From Paenibacillus caseinilyticus (lineage in GTDB: Bacteria > Bacillota > Bacilli > Paenibacillales > NBRC-103111), in assembly GCF_027533645.1 (NCBI RefSeq), contig NZ_JAQAGY010000004.1, forward strand, positions 372,001 through 436,000: DNA of 64,000 nt. The letters are read 5' to 3'. Position numbers and translations under genes: made by a program. This document shows positions 49,701 to 58,211 of the stretch, piece after piece; within the stretch, counting starts at the first letter, position 1; the number at the start of each line of letters is the position of its first letter. The notes below the pieces were generated by a model that was not told where the DNA came from, searched no databases, and saw only the letters and a program-made list of their open reading frames with translations.

Positions 49701-52700
49701 CCCCAGTGCCCGTCCGATGACGCTCGCCTGGGCGTTCGGATTGGGAACCGTGTAGCCGTTGGTTTTGCCGCCGTGATTGACGGCCGTCGCCTTGATGACC
49801 CCGTAGATCTGATCGCCGTCCGCGATGGCACGCGACAGCGGCTTCAGCAGTACGGCGCCCACCCCTTCGCTCGGGACATAGCCGTCGCCGCCTTCGCCGA
49901 AGCTCTCGCAGCGGCCCTTGCCGGAGATGAACCGTCCCTGCGCCAAGAGGAGGTATTTGTTCGGATGGATCGAGATATTGACCCCGCCGGCGATCGCTGC
50001 TTCGCATTCTCCCCGCTGCAGGCTCTGGCAGGCCAGATGGATCGCGGTCAGCGAAGAGGAGCACATCGTATCCACTGTGATGCTCGGTCCATGGAAGTTG
50101 CAGAAGTAAGAGACCCGGTTGGCCACGGACGCCGGCAGTCCGTACAAGGCCAGGGGCTGACCCAGCAGCTGGGCCTGCGCTCCGTACAATTGATACTCCT
50201 CGTACATCACGCCGACATACACGCCGACGTTCCCCTCCAGACCCCATCGGTCCGCCTTGGCCAGCGTATCCCGGGTGTATCCCGCATCCTCCAGCGTCTC
50301 ATACATACACTGCAGGAACAGGCGCTCCTGCGGATCCATCCGCTCGGCTTCCCTCGGCGGGATCTGGAAGAACAAAGGATCGAACTTGTCCACATCCCGG
50401 AGGAAGCCCCCCCATTTGCTGTAAGTTTTGCCCGGCACATCCCGGTCTTCGTCGAAGTAAGCGCTATAATCCCAGCGGTCCGGCGGGATCTCCGTGATGC
50501 AGTCGCGTCCGTTCCTCAGCACGTCCCAGTATTCGCGGATGCCTTCCGCCCCGGGGTACCGGCCGGACACGCCGATAATGGCCACATCCTCTGCGGCATG
50601 CCTTGCGGCGGCACGGGTCTGGCGTACCTCTGGAGCGGCGGCGAAGCGGGCGCGGCTTCGGCTCCGCTTCACTGCCGGCGCCTCTTCGGTCCGAGAGGCA
50701 GCTGCGGCAGTTGCAGCGTCCGTGACCGGCCGGGCCGGGACCTGCACCGCCGGTCCCAGCAGCCCGAGCAGAGGCTCCCGGTACGCCTTCAGGAAGTACC
50801 CCGTGAGTTCCCGCAGGGTCTGATACTCAAAGAACAGCGTCTTGGATAGGGTGCCGAACGCCTTCTCCAGTGCATGCGTCAGCTGGGTGGTCATAATCGA
50901 ATCGATCCCGTACTCCTCCATCGGCGCATCGGTATCAATCCGCTGCACCGGCAGCTTCAGGACCGAAGAGATCAGCGTCTTCAAATAATGGGCCGCTTTC
51001 TCCTCGAGCGCTTCCCCGGCCATCTCCGGAACCGGCACGGCAACCGGTGCGGAGGCCGGCGCGGGCTCTGCAGACAAGGTAGGCTGCGCTCCCGGCTGTC
51101 CGGTAAGCTTCGGGCGGAACAGCTCCAGCTCCCCTTCCAGCACAAGCACCTGATCAGTGCCGGCTGCCAGGGCCTGATAGAACGCCCGCATCCCGCTGCT
51201 TGTCGGCAGGGCCGCCATCCCAAGGTTCTCCCTCATCAGCCGTTCGGCGGCAGGATCGACGTGCATCCCGCCCGATGCCCACAGCGGCCAGTTCAACGAC
51301 AGCGTACGTCCGCTCCGCTCACCCGAGCCGACAAGGGTGCTGCGATACGCCGCGTAGGTATCCATGTACGCGTTGGCCGTGCAGTAATCCGCCTGTCCCG
51401 GATTCCCCATGGCACCGAATACCGAGGAGAACATCACGAAGAAATCCAGCTCGAACCCTTTCGAAGCCTGATCGATATGGATCAGGCCCGCCACTTTCGG
51501 CGCCAACACTTCCCGCAGCTCCCCGGCGGTTTTCTTCAGCATGTAGTTGTCCTTGATCATGCCCGCACTATGCAGGATGCCGTGGAGCTGACCATGCGAA
51601 GCCCGGATTCCCTCGAACAGCTTCTCTACCGCACCCTCGTCCGATACGTCCACCTGCACATACTCGGCCCGTGCTCCTGCCGCCGAGAGCTCCTCCAGTG
51701 CGGTTTGGATGCCGGGATGAAGAGGCGAACGCCCGGTAAGGATCAGGCACGGGCTCTTGGCGTGCCCGGCAATCTCTTTGGCGAACAGCCGGCCGAGACC
51801 GCCAGCGCCGCCTGTGATCAAGTAAATGCCCCCGTCCTTCCAAGGCAGCGGCTCTTCCTTCGAAGGCGGGGTCTCGAGCTCTTTCCAGTCCAGCACGAAC
51901 CGCTCTGCTCCGCGGTACCGAATCCGGCCCGCCCTAGAGGAGCTGCTCTCCTTCAGCTTCGCTGCCAAGCTCTCCGGAGACTCCGCAGCTTCGACCTCAA
52001 TCACTTGCCCGGCGATCCTCGGGTTCTCCAATTGGGCCGTCTGCAGCAGACCGGCGAGGCCGGCGTACCTCTCTTCTTTCTCTCCGGCTGCCACGACCTG
52101 GATCAACAGCGTGCTGTCGGATCCGCCCCTCAGGCGGCTCTGGATTGCTTCCAACAAGGCGGCTGCGCAAGCCTCATAGCGTTCCGCTACCCCTCCAGGC
52201 AGGCTGGAAGTCAGGTCCAGCACCCGGACTTCCTCTACCCGTGCTTTCTCTAATAAAGGCGCAAGCCGCTCTCCAAGCAGCGGATCCGTGCCGCAGAGAA
52301 CGATCAGCCGCTCGCCGGAGGTTACACCCCCTTGGATCTCCACCGCTTCCTGGGTTTTCCAGTAGGGAGCGAGGAGGAACAGCCCCGCTCTCTTCGGCGA
52401 ACTCTCGAAGGCTTCACGCTCCTCCGCTTCCCGCCAGACTAAACCCCTCATACGCACACGGACGGTGCCTTCCTCATCGAAGAGGTCGATATCAACGGTC
52501 CTCCCCCGCTCACTTGAGCCGTGATTGCCGCTGTATTGGACATGCGCCCACATCGACGGGGTGCATGAACCAAGCACTTCCAATTCCTCCAGTGCAAAGG
52601 GCAGAAACAGCTTCATCCCCTTCCATCCCCCGGAACCCTGACGGGGTGAACCGGCAAGCAGGATCAGGGCAGCCTGCAGCGCCGCATCCATCAGACTCGG

Positions 52701-55220
52701 ATGCAGAACATACTGATCCGCCGTATCCTTGACCAGGGGAGGAAGGAGCAGCCGGGCCAAGAGCGACTCGTCTGCCGTATAGACCTCGTCCACCCCTTGA
52801 TGCGCCGGGCCGTAGGCAAGCCCCAGTTGTCGGAACCCCTCATAATATTGTTCCGTGGTGACAGGTGACCGGGTAAGCCCGGCTTGGATCTCCTCCAGAT
52901 AACGCCTCGGGGCTTCTACCGGGTGCTCATCGGACGAACGCACCAGCACGGCGCCCCGGCTGTGCAGATCAGGCTCGTCTTCCTTCCCTGTGTAGACTTC
53001 GAAGGTAATCTCGCCGTTGTCTTCCGGATAGAGCCCGATATGTACTTCTTCCTGGCTATCGCCGACTACAATAGGCCTCGCCCATACGATATGGGAGAGA
53101 CTGAGCCGGGCGGTGTCCATATCCGTGCCCAGCGACTGCGCTGCGGCTGCCCTCGCCATCTCCATGTAAGCGACGCCGGGCAGAACCCGCCGCTCCTTCA
53201 CGATGTGGTCCTTCAGGAAGAATTCCCGGCCGCTGAACACCGAAGTAAAGCGCTGCTCCGTGAAATCGGATGTATTGCGGTGAAGCAGCGGGTGAAGCTG
53301 GTACGCTGCTCTGGTAACCATCCCTGCCGGTACCTCCGCAGCCTCTTCCTCCTCGGGAATCCAGTAGCGCTCCCTGGCAAAAGGATACGTGGGCAGGTGT
53401 AAGGGAGGCAGCCCCTTCTCCGGAACAAGAACCCTCCAGTCCGCCTCTACCCCTTGGACATACAGCTCTGCCAGAGACAGCAGATGACCGCGGTATTCTT
53501 CGGCCGGCAGCTTCGTTCCGGCCTGCAGCTCTTGGGTCAGAAGCCTGGCGAGCCGTTCCAGGAGCGGCCGCTCTTTGCCGCCGCCTCTCGGCAATGTCAT
53601 TGGCCTGGCATAGCCCTCGGCCTCGCCTGTCCGCAGCACTTCTTCCAACCGGTCCCGCAGCTCGGCCGGATCCTGGACCACATAGGCCGCTCTGACCCCA
53701 AAGTGCTCTCTACGGTGAAGCAGGGTAGCGCTTACAGCAGCGAGCGGCTGCTCTTCCCCATGCATATCAAGCCACCGGGCCAGGTCTTCCTGCTTCTGAA
53801 GCAGGGCTTCTTCGGTCTTCGCCGACAAGCAGATGAGCTGATAGGCTGGGTACTTCGCGCTCGCTTTGCTGCCTTCAGCAGCACCGGACGGCGCCTCCTC
53901 CAGCACCACATGCGCATTCGTGCCGCCGAAGCCGAACGAGCTGATCCCGGCGCGCCTCGGATAAGGCAGTCCCTCTCGGTTGAGCGGAGGGTTCCATTCC
54001 CGGAGGGAGTCGACCATATAGAAGGGGCTCTCCTCTATCGCAATCCGGTGGTTCAGCTTGCGGAAGCCCGCTAACCCGGGAAGCTGTTTATGCTTCATGC
54101 TCATGAGCACCTTGACGACCCCGGCGATGCCGGCTGCCGATTCCAGATGCCCGATGTTCGTCTTCACCGAACCGAGCCCGCAGTAGTTCTTTGACAGCGC
54201 TTGTCCGGCGGCGGATCCAAGTTCTTCGAACGCTTTCTGCAGCCCCTGGAACTCAAGCGGGTCCCCTTTGGGCGTGCCGGTCCCATGGGCCTCGATATAA
54301 CTGACGCTCTCCACCGGAATTCCTGCCCTCCGGTGCGCTTCCACGATGACATCCGCCTGTGCCTGCGGGTTCGGGTAAGTAAGCGTATGGGTCCTGCCGT
54401 TGTGGTTCACGGCACTCCCCTTGAGTACGCCGTAGATAGAATCACCATCCTCCAGTGCCTGTTGGAGCGGCTTGAGCAGGACGGTGCCCGCCCCTTCGCT
54501 GCGCACATAGCCATCGGCACTGTCATCGAAGGTTTTGCAGGAGCCTGTCGGAGACAGCATGCCGGCCTTGGAGAACGAGATGTGCCTCGTCGGCGTCAGG
54601 ATCAGATTGACTCCGCCGGCAAGCGCCATGCTGCATTCCCCGAGGAGGATGGACTGGGCCGCCGAATGGATCGCATTGAAGGAGCTGGAGCACGCCGTAT
54701 CGATCGGGAAGCTCGGCCCTTTGAAGTTGAAATAATGGGAGATCCGGTTCGCGATCACGGCCGAAGCCGTTCCGATCGAATGGTAGGTCTCTATCGTTCT
54801 CTCTTTACTCTCCTGCAGTCCTTTATAGTCGAAGTTAAACACGCCCATGTATACGCCGATGTTCTGCCCCGACACCCGGGACGGAACCACACCCGCATCC
54901 TCGAGACAAGCCCATGCGAGCTGCAGCATGATTCTCTGCTGGGGGTCCGTCGCCTCCACCTCCCGGGCTGAGAGGCCGAAGAAGCCCGGATCGAACAGAT
55001 CCGCATCCTGAATGAAGCCGCCCCACTTGCTGCTGCTTTTATTCCTTTCCTTCTGCGGATCGCCCCAATAGGTTTCCCAGTCCCAGCGCGACTTCGGGAT
55101 CTCCTCGATACTGGAGCGTCCCGCCTTCAGGTTCTCCCAGAATTCCTCCGCGTTCTGCGCTCCCGGAAACCGGCACGCCAACCCGATGATCGCGATATCG
55201 TTCTCCGTTCTTCCGACCAT
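45396..55220 (-). CDS. Trans-AT polyketide synthase PKS1 (modules 1-3a)
   Basis: This is a 3274-aa protein. Approximate domains: KS1 8-442 (Cys177), DH1 643-927, KR1 966-1367, ACP1 1404-1482 (Ser1441); KS2 1544-1984, KR2 2207-2652 (TGGTRGIG, SDYAAAN), ACP2 2686-2764 (Ser2718); KS3 2817-3222, a KS0, followed by a short C-terminal tail of about 50 residues that probably docks to PKS2. No loading ACP, adenylation, GNAT or CoA-ligase domain precedes KS1, so the starter must come from elsewhere. KS1 resembles the KS clade that receives amino-acyl or other unusual starters (GVFNFDYKGLQ region). I chose ATG 55218-55220 (GGAG eight bases upstream). GTG 55247 is an alternative that adds nine residues. 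It is the second gene of the operon, 86 bp after the AT-ER stop. Confidence 0.95.
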   Translation of the reverse strand: MVGRTENDIAIIGLACRFPGAQNAEEFWENLKAGRSSIEEIPKSRWDWETYWGDPQKERNKSSSKWGGFIQDADLFDPGFFGLSAREVEATDPQQRIMLQLAWACLEDAGVVPSRVSGQNIGVYMGVFNFDYKGLQESKERTIETYHSIGTASAVIANRISHYFNFKGPSFPIDTACSSSFNAIHSAAQSILLGECSMALAGGVNLILTPTRHISFSKAGMLSPTGSCKTFDDSADGYVRSEGAGTVLLKPLQQALEDGDSIYGVLKGSAVNHNGRTHTLTYPNPQAQADVIVEAHRRAGIPVESVSYIEAHGTGTPKGDPLEFQGLQKAFEELGSAAGQALSKNYCGLGSVKTNIGHLESAAGIAGVVKVLMSMKHKQLPGLAGFRKLNHRIAIEESPFYMVDSLREWNPPLNREGLPYPRRAGISSFGFGGTNAHVVLEEAPSGAAEGSKASAKYPAYQLICLSAKTEEALLQKQEDLARWLDMHGEEQPLAAVSATLLHRREHFGVRAAYVVQDPAELRDRLEEVLRTGEAEGYARPMTLPRGGGKERPLLERLARLLTQELQAGTKLPAEEYRGHLLSLAELYVQGVEADWRVLVPEKGLPPLHLPTYPFARERYWIPEEEEAAEVPAGMVTRAAYQLHPLLHRNTSDFTEQRFTSVFSGREFFLKDHIVKERRVLPGVAYMEMARAAAAQSLGTDMDTARLSLSHIVWARPIVVGDSQEEVHIGLYPEDNGEITFEVYTGKEDEPDLHSRGAVLVRSSDEHPVEAPRRYLEEIQAGLTRSPVTTEQYYEGFRQLGLAYGPAHQGVDEVYTADESLLARLLLPPLVKDTADQYVLHPSLMDAALQAALILLAGSPRQGSGGWKGMKLFLPFALEELEVLGSCTPSMWAHVQYSGNHGSSERGRTVDIDLFDEEGTVRVRMRGLVWREAEEREAFESSPKRAGLFLLAPYWKTQEAVEIQGGVTSGERLIVLCGTDPLLGERLAPLLEKARVEEVRVLDLTSSLPGGVAERYEACAAALLEAIQSRLRGGSDSTLLIQVVAAGEKEERYAGLAGLLQTAQLENPRIAGQVIEVEAAESPESLAAKLKESSSSRAGRIRYRGAERFVLDWKELETPPSKEEPLPWKDGGIYLITGGAGGLGRLFAKEIAGHAKSPCLILTGRSPLHPGIQTALEELSAAGARAEYVQVDVSDEGAVEKLFEGIRASHGQLHGILHSAGMIKDNYMLKKTAGELREVLAPKVAGLIHIDQASKGFELDFFVMFSSVFGAMGNPGQADYCTANAYMDTYAAYRSTLVGSGERSGRTLSLNWPLWASGGMHVDPAAERLMRENLGMAALPTSSGMRAFYQALAAGTDQVLVLEGELELFRPKLTGQPGAQPTLSAEPAPASAPVAVPVPEMAGEALEEKAAHYLKTLISSVLKLPVQRIDTDAPMEEYGIDSIMTTQLTHALEKAFGTLSKTLFFEYQTLRELTGYFLKAYREPLLGLLGPAVQVPARPVTDAATAAAASRTEEAPAVKRSRSRARFAAAPEVRQTRAAARHAAEDVAIIGVSGRYPGAEGIREYWDVLRNGRDCITEIPPDRWDYSAYFDEDRDVPGKTYSKWGGFLRDVDKFDPLFFQIPPREAERMDPQERLFLQCMYETLEDAGYTRDTLAKADRWGLEGNVGVYVGVMYEEYQLYGAQAQLLGQPLALYGLPASVANRVSYFCNFHGPSITVDTMCSSSLTAIHLACQSLQRGECEAAIAGGVNISIHPNKYLLLAQGRFISGKGRCESFGEGGDGYVPSEGVGAVLLKPLSRAIADGDQIYGVIKATAVNHGGKTNGYTVPNPNAQASVIGRALGEAGIDPRTISYMEAHGTGTSLGDPIEIAGLTNSFRRYTEDTQFCAIGSAKSNIGHCESAAGIAGLTKVLLQLKYKQIVPSLHSEVLNPRIDFSATPFVVQQELAAWNRPLLNIDGQSREYPRIAGLSSFGAGGSNAHILIQEYDGPDSGCASGTPGPNPAIIVLSAKSAGQLHQQAERLLAEIRLQQWGDERLTDIAYTLQLGREAMEERLAVLASTMKELEEKLTGFVEGRGGMEDLYVGQVKRSKEALSVFARDEELQEALAKWMQRGKYAKLASLWVQGLSVDWSGLYGGRKPRRMSLPVYPFAKERCWAPDFDLTPMSPGSASAVHAYAKQDRPSHPQREMGPLRSRTCMLTKQWEPAPAALSRSVSRTIAILMTPATLELAVTVSRHFANTQMIDVGDMDRLLARTDTDWPSYEGCIDLAGCSEWSTERTAWLTWLQKLIEHGPRDGLMLLGVTKDLEALASDGASGSSLYGAERAGLYRMLQSEYGRLQSRHVDVSASTDLDTLAEQIAGEFRTDSPDAEVIFRGGVRYRAYLKELPAGVGRVPARHFPEGHTLLITGGTRGIGYLCARHFVEKYGVRKLVLTGREALPPRETWNETAGHPASTMRKIQDMQALESLGAQVITLAVDLTNEQDVRRAVSEMTGTLGPVGGVIHCAGVMDTQNPAFIRKSEEGIREVWNPKIPGLRVLYQSLKGEPLQWFLLFSSVSAILPGLGAGQSDYAAANAYMDYFSASLGSGSPVVSIQWPSWKDTGMGEVRSRVYERTGLLSMTNEEGLKLLDQLLAGELHPVVLPAVVDADQWKPGKLMQFEAQETRQQGHRPQPAQSAGRGSGQPAGSLPARTQAWLTDLLAEELKIDAARLDTETTFQEYGVDSIMLVQMLRKINEQVNEEMEPTLLFEYPSIESLSAWLVDTHGAAMAELLDSPVEPRGAESLHQDHIQEQAQAQAAPLVFDPIRSYESRVGVPKHEQAASARIAVVGLSCRFPGADSLDGYWELLSEGRSAIRQVPASRWGRPTPYYAGVLEDISGFDPSYFLIPESDAQAMDPQALLALEETLKLLCHAGYTSQEVKGKAVGVYLGARSQHRPERELLLQARNPIVAVGPNYLAANISQFFDLRGPSVVVDTACSSALVGMQMAVQALLSGDIESAIVGGVSLLTTPGSHGIFEQRGILSSSQAFHLFDGRADGIVPGEGAGMVLLKTEEQAIADGDCIYAVISGIAVNNDGRTAGPASPNVKAQREVMETALRRSGRRAEQIQYVEANGSGTEVTDMLELKAIQAVYRSMGGAPLGLGSMKPNIGHPLCAEGIASFIKVVLMLRHGQFVPFISAEQPMSHYDLAASPFYFSRAADRWNSSGAPRAAAVNCFADGGTNVHLIVEEGMGPETGRPVRQPLPVPFLQRKPIGRITAEAYAEPVGAAAGTTPAMIWETLG
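46930..50590 (-). other. PKS module 2: KS2-KR2-ACP2
   Basis: KS2 (DTMCSSS, EAHGTGT) is intact. KR2 (TGGTRGIG, FSSVSA, SDYAAAN) forms a distinct KR subtype with HCAGVMDTQN. ACP2 keeps GVDSIM. Together with the following KS0|DH-ACP, it should set a beta-hydroxyl that is then dehydrated on module 3. Confidence 0.86.
50775..55199 (-). other. PKS module 1: KS1-DH1-KR1-ACP1
   Basis: KS1 has DTACSSS, EAHGTGT and KTNIGH. DH1 has HPSLMDAALQ, but its HxxxGxxxxP motif reads HIVKERRVLP, with Glu (53193-53195) for Gly. KR1 has TGGAGGLG, FSSV, ADYCTAN and the B-type Asp (GMIKDN). ACP1 keeps GIDSIM. The predicted beta-state is enoyl if DH1 is active and hydroxyl if not. Confidence 0.87.
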
Positions 55221-55306
55221 GTCATTTCTCCACCTTTCCTGCTCCACGCAGCCTCAGACTGATTTCACAACAAGGTACTTTCTCTTAACCTGTCCATCCC
55301 TCCCGC

Positions 55307-57724
55307 CTACCCGCCGTTAGCCGCCTGCATGTAGCTCTGGATTCTGCGGTTCAGCAGCTCTGCCGTTTCGTTCATCAGCCGGAGGGCGATGACATCCACA
55401 TGCCGGTTCCGCCAGGATTCGAGCTCCGTTCCCTTGACCCACTGGTTGAACGCCCCCAGGGCAGGCCCGCACTGGATCTGATAATCGACCTTATTCTCCG
55501 GGTTGCCGCTCAAGGCGAGCCGGGTGCTGTAGCCAAAATACCACTTGAAGATCAGCGCCATTTTCATTTTCGGATTGCGCTCCGCCTTCTGTATGACCGC
55601 AGGCGGTTGGTACGCCCGAACTTCGTCATATACCTGCTGGAAGGTGCGCTTGAAATATTTGTCCTGAAGCTGGGTCTTCGTCCTCTCGTCGATGTCTTCA
55701 ATCGCGTTGTACTGGCGGTACAGGTCATACAGCTTGTTGGCCCGGGCCGGGAAGAACAGCCCCTTCTTCAGCACCTGAACCCGGGCCCCCATCTCGAACA
55801 TGTCGCCCGCGGGCGCATATTCCGTGTCCTGCACGTTCATCTGCTCGAGCAGATTCTTAACCTCCGGGCTTGTATTCGCTTCCACAGTACATTGGTTGAT
55901 GGAGCCGGTGACAATGAAATCGGCGCCCAGGCTGAACGCCGCCAAAGCGGCATCCGGGGTGCCGATCCCTCCAGCAGCCCCGACCCTGACCTTCTTGGCG
56001 TAGCCGTGCTTCTGCATCATCTCGTCGCGCAGCTTTAAGATGGCCGGCATCAAGGCATAGGCCACCGCTCCATCGGTATGGCCGCCCGAATCCGCTTCCG
56101 CGCACAGGTCGTCCGCTACGGCAATCTCCCCGAGAAGCGCTGCTTCTTCGCGCGTAATTTTGCCTTCCCCCAGCAGCTTCGCCGTGATCCTCTCGGGCGC
56201 GGGGGACAGGAAGGCTTCGGCTACCTCGGGCCGAGACAGCTTGGCGATGATCTTGTTCGATGACGTTACGCTCCCGTTCACATCCCGCCGCAGCCCCTTC
56301 GCCCGGTATTTCACCAGCGCGGGCGTGATCGTCATGAAAGCCGCTGCCTCGACGACCTTCACACCATGACGCATATACAGGTCCACCATACTTTCTTCGA
56401 TATGCGGCTCTGCCGGTTCATGCACGAGATTCATCCCATACGCTTGTCCGGTCGAGAGTTCCCCCTGGATATAACGGATGGCCTCTTCGATCTGCGGCAT
56501 CTTCAGACCGCCTGCCCCAAAAAAGCCCATCATCCCGGCCTTCCCCATGCGCACGACCATCTCCTTCGAGGCGATCCCCTTGTACATCGCGCCGGTAATG
56601 TAAGCATAGGTTAGGCCGTAGTCCTTCCTGAATTCCGGGCTTCCCAAGTGCGATGGCCGAATGGCTGCCAGTACCGGTGCCCGGGTGCCGGTTGAGAGGA
56701 GATCTTCTTGTGCGACCGCCACTGCGTCCGGTGCTGATGATGTCGCTTCTGCTGGTGAAACTGGGGCAGCCGGCGCCGTCATGAGGCCTACGGATGCATG
56801 GAGCGGGTGGTTCTCCACAGACGCCGCTTCCCTACTCGCAGGGTTCTCTTCGATAACCAAGGGGCCAGCTTCGGTACGTATGCGCTGGATCAGATCGGTC
56901 AAGATTTTGCCGCCGCCGATCTCCTCGAAATTCATATCCCCGCGCCCTAACAGATAGCGGATGCTCTCGCTCCATTTCACCGAACCCGTAATCTGGTCTC
57001 TCAAGTTCTGCTTGATCTCCTCATACCGGTAAGGTCTCGCCGTCGTATTGGAGATGACTGGAATCACCGGCTCTTCGAACTGGAAACGGCTGAGGAAGGT
57101 CTCGAATTCCCTCGCCGCATCGGTCATGTAACGGGAATGAAAGGCACCGCTGGTTCTCAGCGGGACCACGGCTTTGACGCCTTCCATCCCGTCCAGCATG
57201 TGCCTGGCGCGGTCGATGTCCGCCTTGGGTCCCGAGATCACAATCTGCGTGGGGCTGTTCAGGTTCGCAATGTCCACCCCATCCAGGCTTCCACGAGAGA
57301 GAACTTCCGCCAGCTGGTGTTCGTTCAGTCCCACCACCGCAGCCATGGCGCCGCCCTCGGCCCGGCTCATCAACTCCCCCCTCTTTTGCACAAGGAGCAG
57401 CCCCGTCCGAAAATCAAAAACGCCTGCCGCAAGCAAAGCATTGTACTCCCCTAAGCTGTGCCCCGCCGTATAATCCGGCGTCCGGCCGGACTCCACGACC
57501 TGATTAAAATAGGTAAGCGCATTCGCAATATACAAGGCGGGCTGCGTATACTGTGTTTGATTCAACCGGGAATGCGGATCCTCCAGACATAATTCTTGGA
57601 TGGAATACCCCAGGATCGCATCCGCCTGCGCGGTCAATTCGGCAAACTCTTCGAACAACGCCCCGCCCATCCCTTTTCGTTGGGCTCCCTGCCCCGGAAA
57701 AACATAAGTGATCATACGCGCCAT
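55307..57724 (-). CDS. Free-standing acyltransferase-enoyl reductase (trans AT-ER)
   Basis: This 805-aa bifunctional enzyme is of the PksE type. The AT domain is about residues 1-290: YVFPGQGAQ, the nucleophile Ser90 in GHSLGEY and His196 in GAFHSRY, as in malonyl-specific ATs. It should transfer malonyl from CoA to the AT-less modules of PKS1-3. After an Ala/Pro linker, an FMN-dependent PfaD-like ER (about 355-805; [42 protein letters not shown]) would reduce selected enoyl-ACPs in trans. The start is ATG 57722-57724, with GGAAGGGAAGG upstream. The frame is open further upstream, but those codons lie across the leader terminator hairpin and are unlikely to be coding. It is the first gene of the operon. 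Confidence 0.93.
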   Translation of the reverse strand: MARMITYVFPGQGAQRKGMGGALFEEFAELTAQADAILGYSIQELCLEDPHSRLNQTQYTQPALYIANALTYFNQVVESGRTPDYTAGHSLGEYNALLAAGVFDFRTGLLLVQKRGELMSRAEGGAMAAVVGLNEHQLAEVLSRGSLDGVDIANLNSPTQIVISGPKADIDRARHMLDGMEGVKAVVPLRTSGAFHSRYMTDAAREFETFLSRFQFEEPVIPVISNTTARPYRYEEIKQNLRDQITGSVKWSESIRYLLGRGDMNFEEIGGGKILTDLIQRIRTEAGPLVIEENPASREAASVENHPLHASVGLMTAPAAPVSPAEATSSAPDAVAVAQEDLLSTGTRAPVLAAIRPSHLGSPEFRKDYGLTYAYITGAMYKGIASKEMVVRMGKAGMMGFFGAGGLKMPQIEEAIRYIQGELSTGQAYGMNLVHEPAEPHIEESMVDLYMRHGVKVVEAAAFMTITPALVKYRAKGLRRDVNGSVTSSNKIIAKLSRPEVAEAFLSPAPERITAKLLGEGKITREEAALLGEIAVADDLCAEADSGGHTDGAVAYALMPAILKLRDEMMQKHGYAKKVRVGAAGGIGTPDAALAAFSLGADFIVTGSINQCTVEANTSPEVKNLLEQMNVQDTEYAPAGDMFEMGARVQVLKKGLFFPARANKLYDLYRQYNAIEDIDERTKTQLQDKYFKRTFQQVYDEVRAYQPPAVIQKAERNPKMKMALIFKWYFGYSTRLALSGNPENKVDYQIQCGPALGAFNQWVKGTELESWRNRHVDVIALRLMNETAELLNRRIQSYMQAANGG

Positions 57725-57773
57725 ACCTTCCCTTCCGTTCAACGTTTCTCTTCCTTCTTCATGCGGAAATAAC

Positions 57774-57820
57774 AAAAAAATGCCTGCGGCACTCCACCCG
57801 ATGGAGGAGCCGCAAGCATT
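57774..57820 (-). terminator. Leader terminator (attenuator candidate) of the PKS operon
   Basis: On the minus strand AATGCTTGCGGC pairs with GCCGCAGGCATT (one G-U), followed by a bulge and a CTCCA/TGGAG inner stem with a 5-base loop. A run of seven T comes directly after. It lies 50 bp upstream of the AT-ER start and downstream of the probable promoter, so it would stop most transcripts before the PKS genes. Confidence 0.75.
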
Positions 57821-57930
57821 CACACTTAGTCGCGTGTATGGGTATGATCCCTTACGCCTAACTTAACGCGCCTAAACGTCGATTAAGCAGTCATAAGTTA
57901 TGTCGTCAGAACAACCACCTTCCATATAGT

Positions 57931-57961
57931 ACTATAGTTAATAAATTTTGTATAGAGGCAA
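57931..57961 (-). promoter_or_regulatory. Possible promoter of the PKS operon
   Basis: On the minus strand TTGCCT (57956-57961) and TATAGT (57931-57936) are separated by 19 bp in an AT-rich tract. The spacing is long and the -35 weak. The palindrome ATAGTACTAT overlaps the -10. Confidence 0.3.
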
Positions 57962-58211
57962 ATTTAATAAAAACTTGATGATTACAGGCTTTATCAGCCC
58001 GGCGGCGAGTCGGAACGGAAAAGAAGAAAAGCGGCTTCGCATAGTTCATTTTTTGTAACTATTGCACTATATTGTAACTACTTTTCAAATCTACTCCGCT
58101 TAGCTACGATGGTGAAAGGCAAGGGAATGCGGTGAAGCCGGGGTTAACATACACCCTACGGCATACCCGTAACCCGCATGAAAGCTGCTATTTTAAGGAG
58201 GAACATTTACT

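Larger units (their letters stand above)
57725..58211. other. Divergent intergenic region: PKS operon leader and RibD-like gene upstream region
   Basis: This is 487 bp. On the minus strand it carries an AT-rich promoter-like segment (57931-57961), a leader of roughly 200 nt, and an intrinsic terminator (57774-57820) just before the AT-ER gene. On the plus strand only a ribosome site (AAGGAGGAAC at 58195-58204) is clear. No coding sequence is recognisable. Confidence 0.6.
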
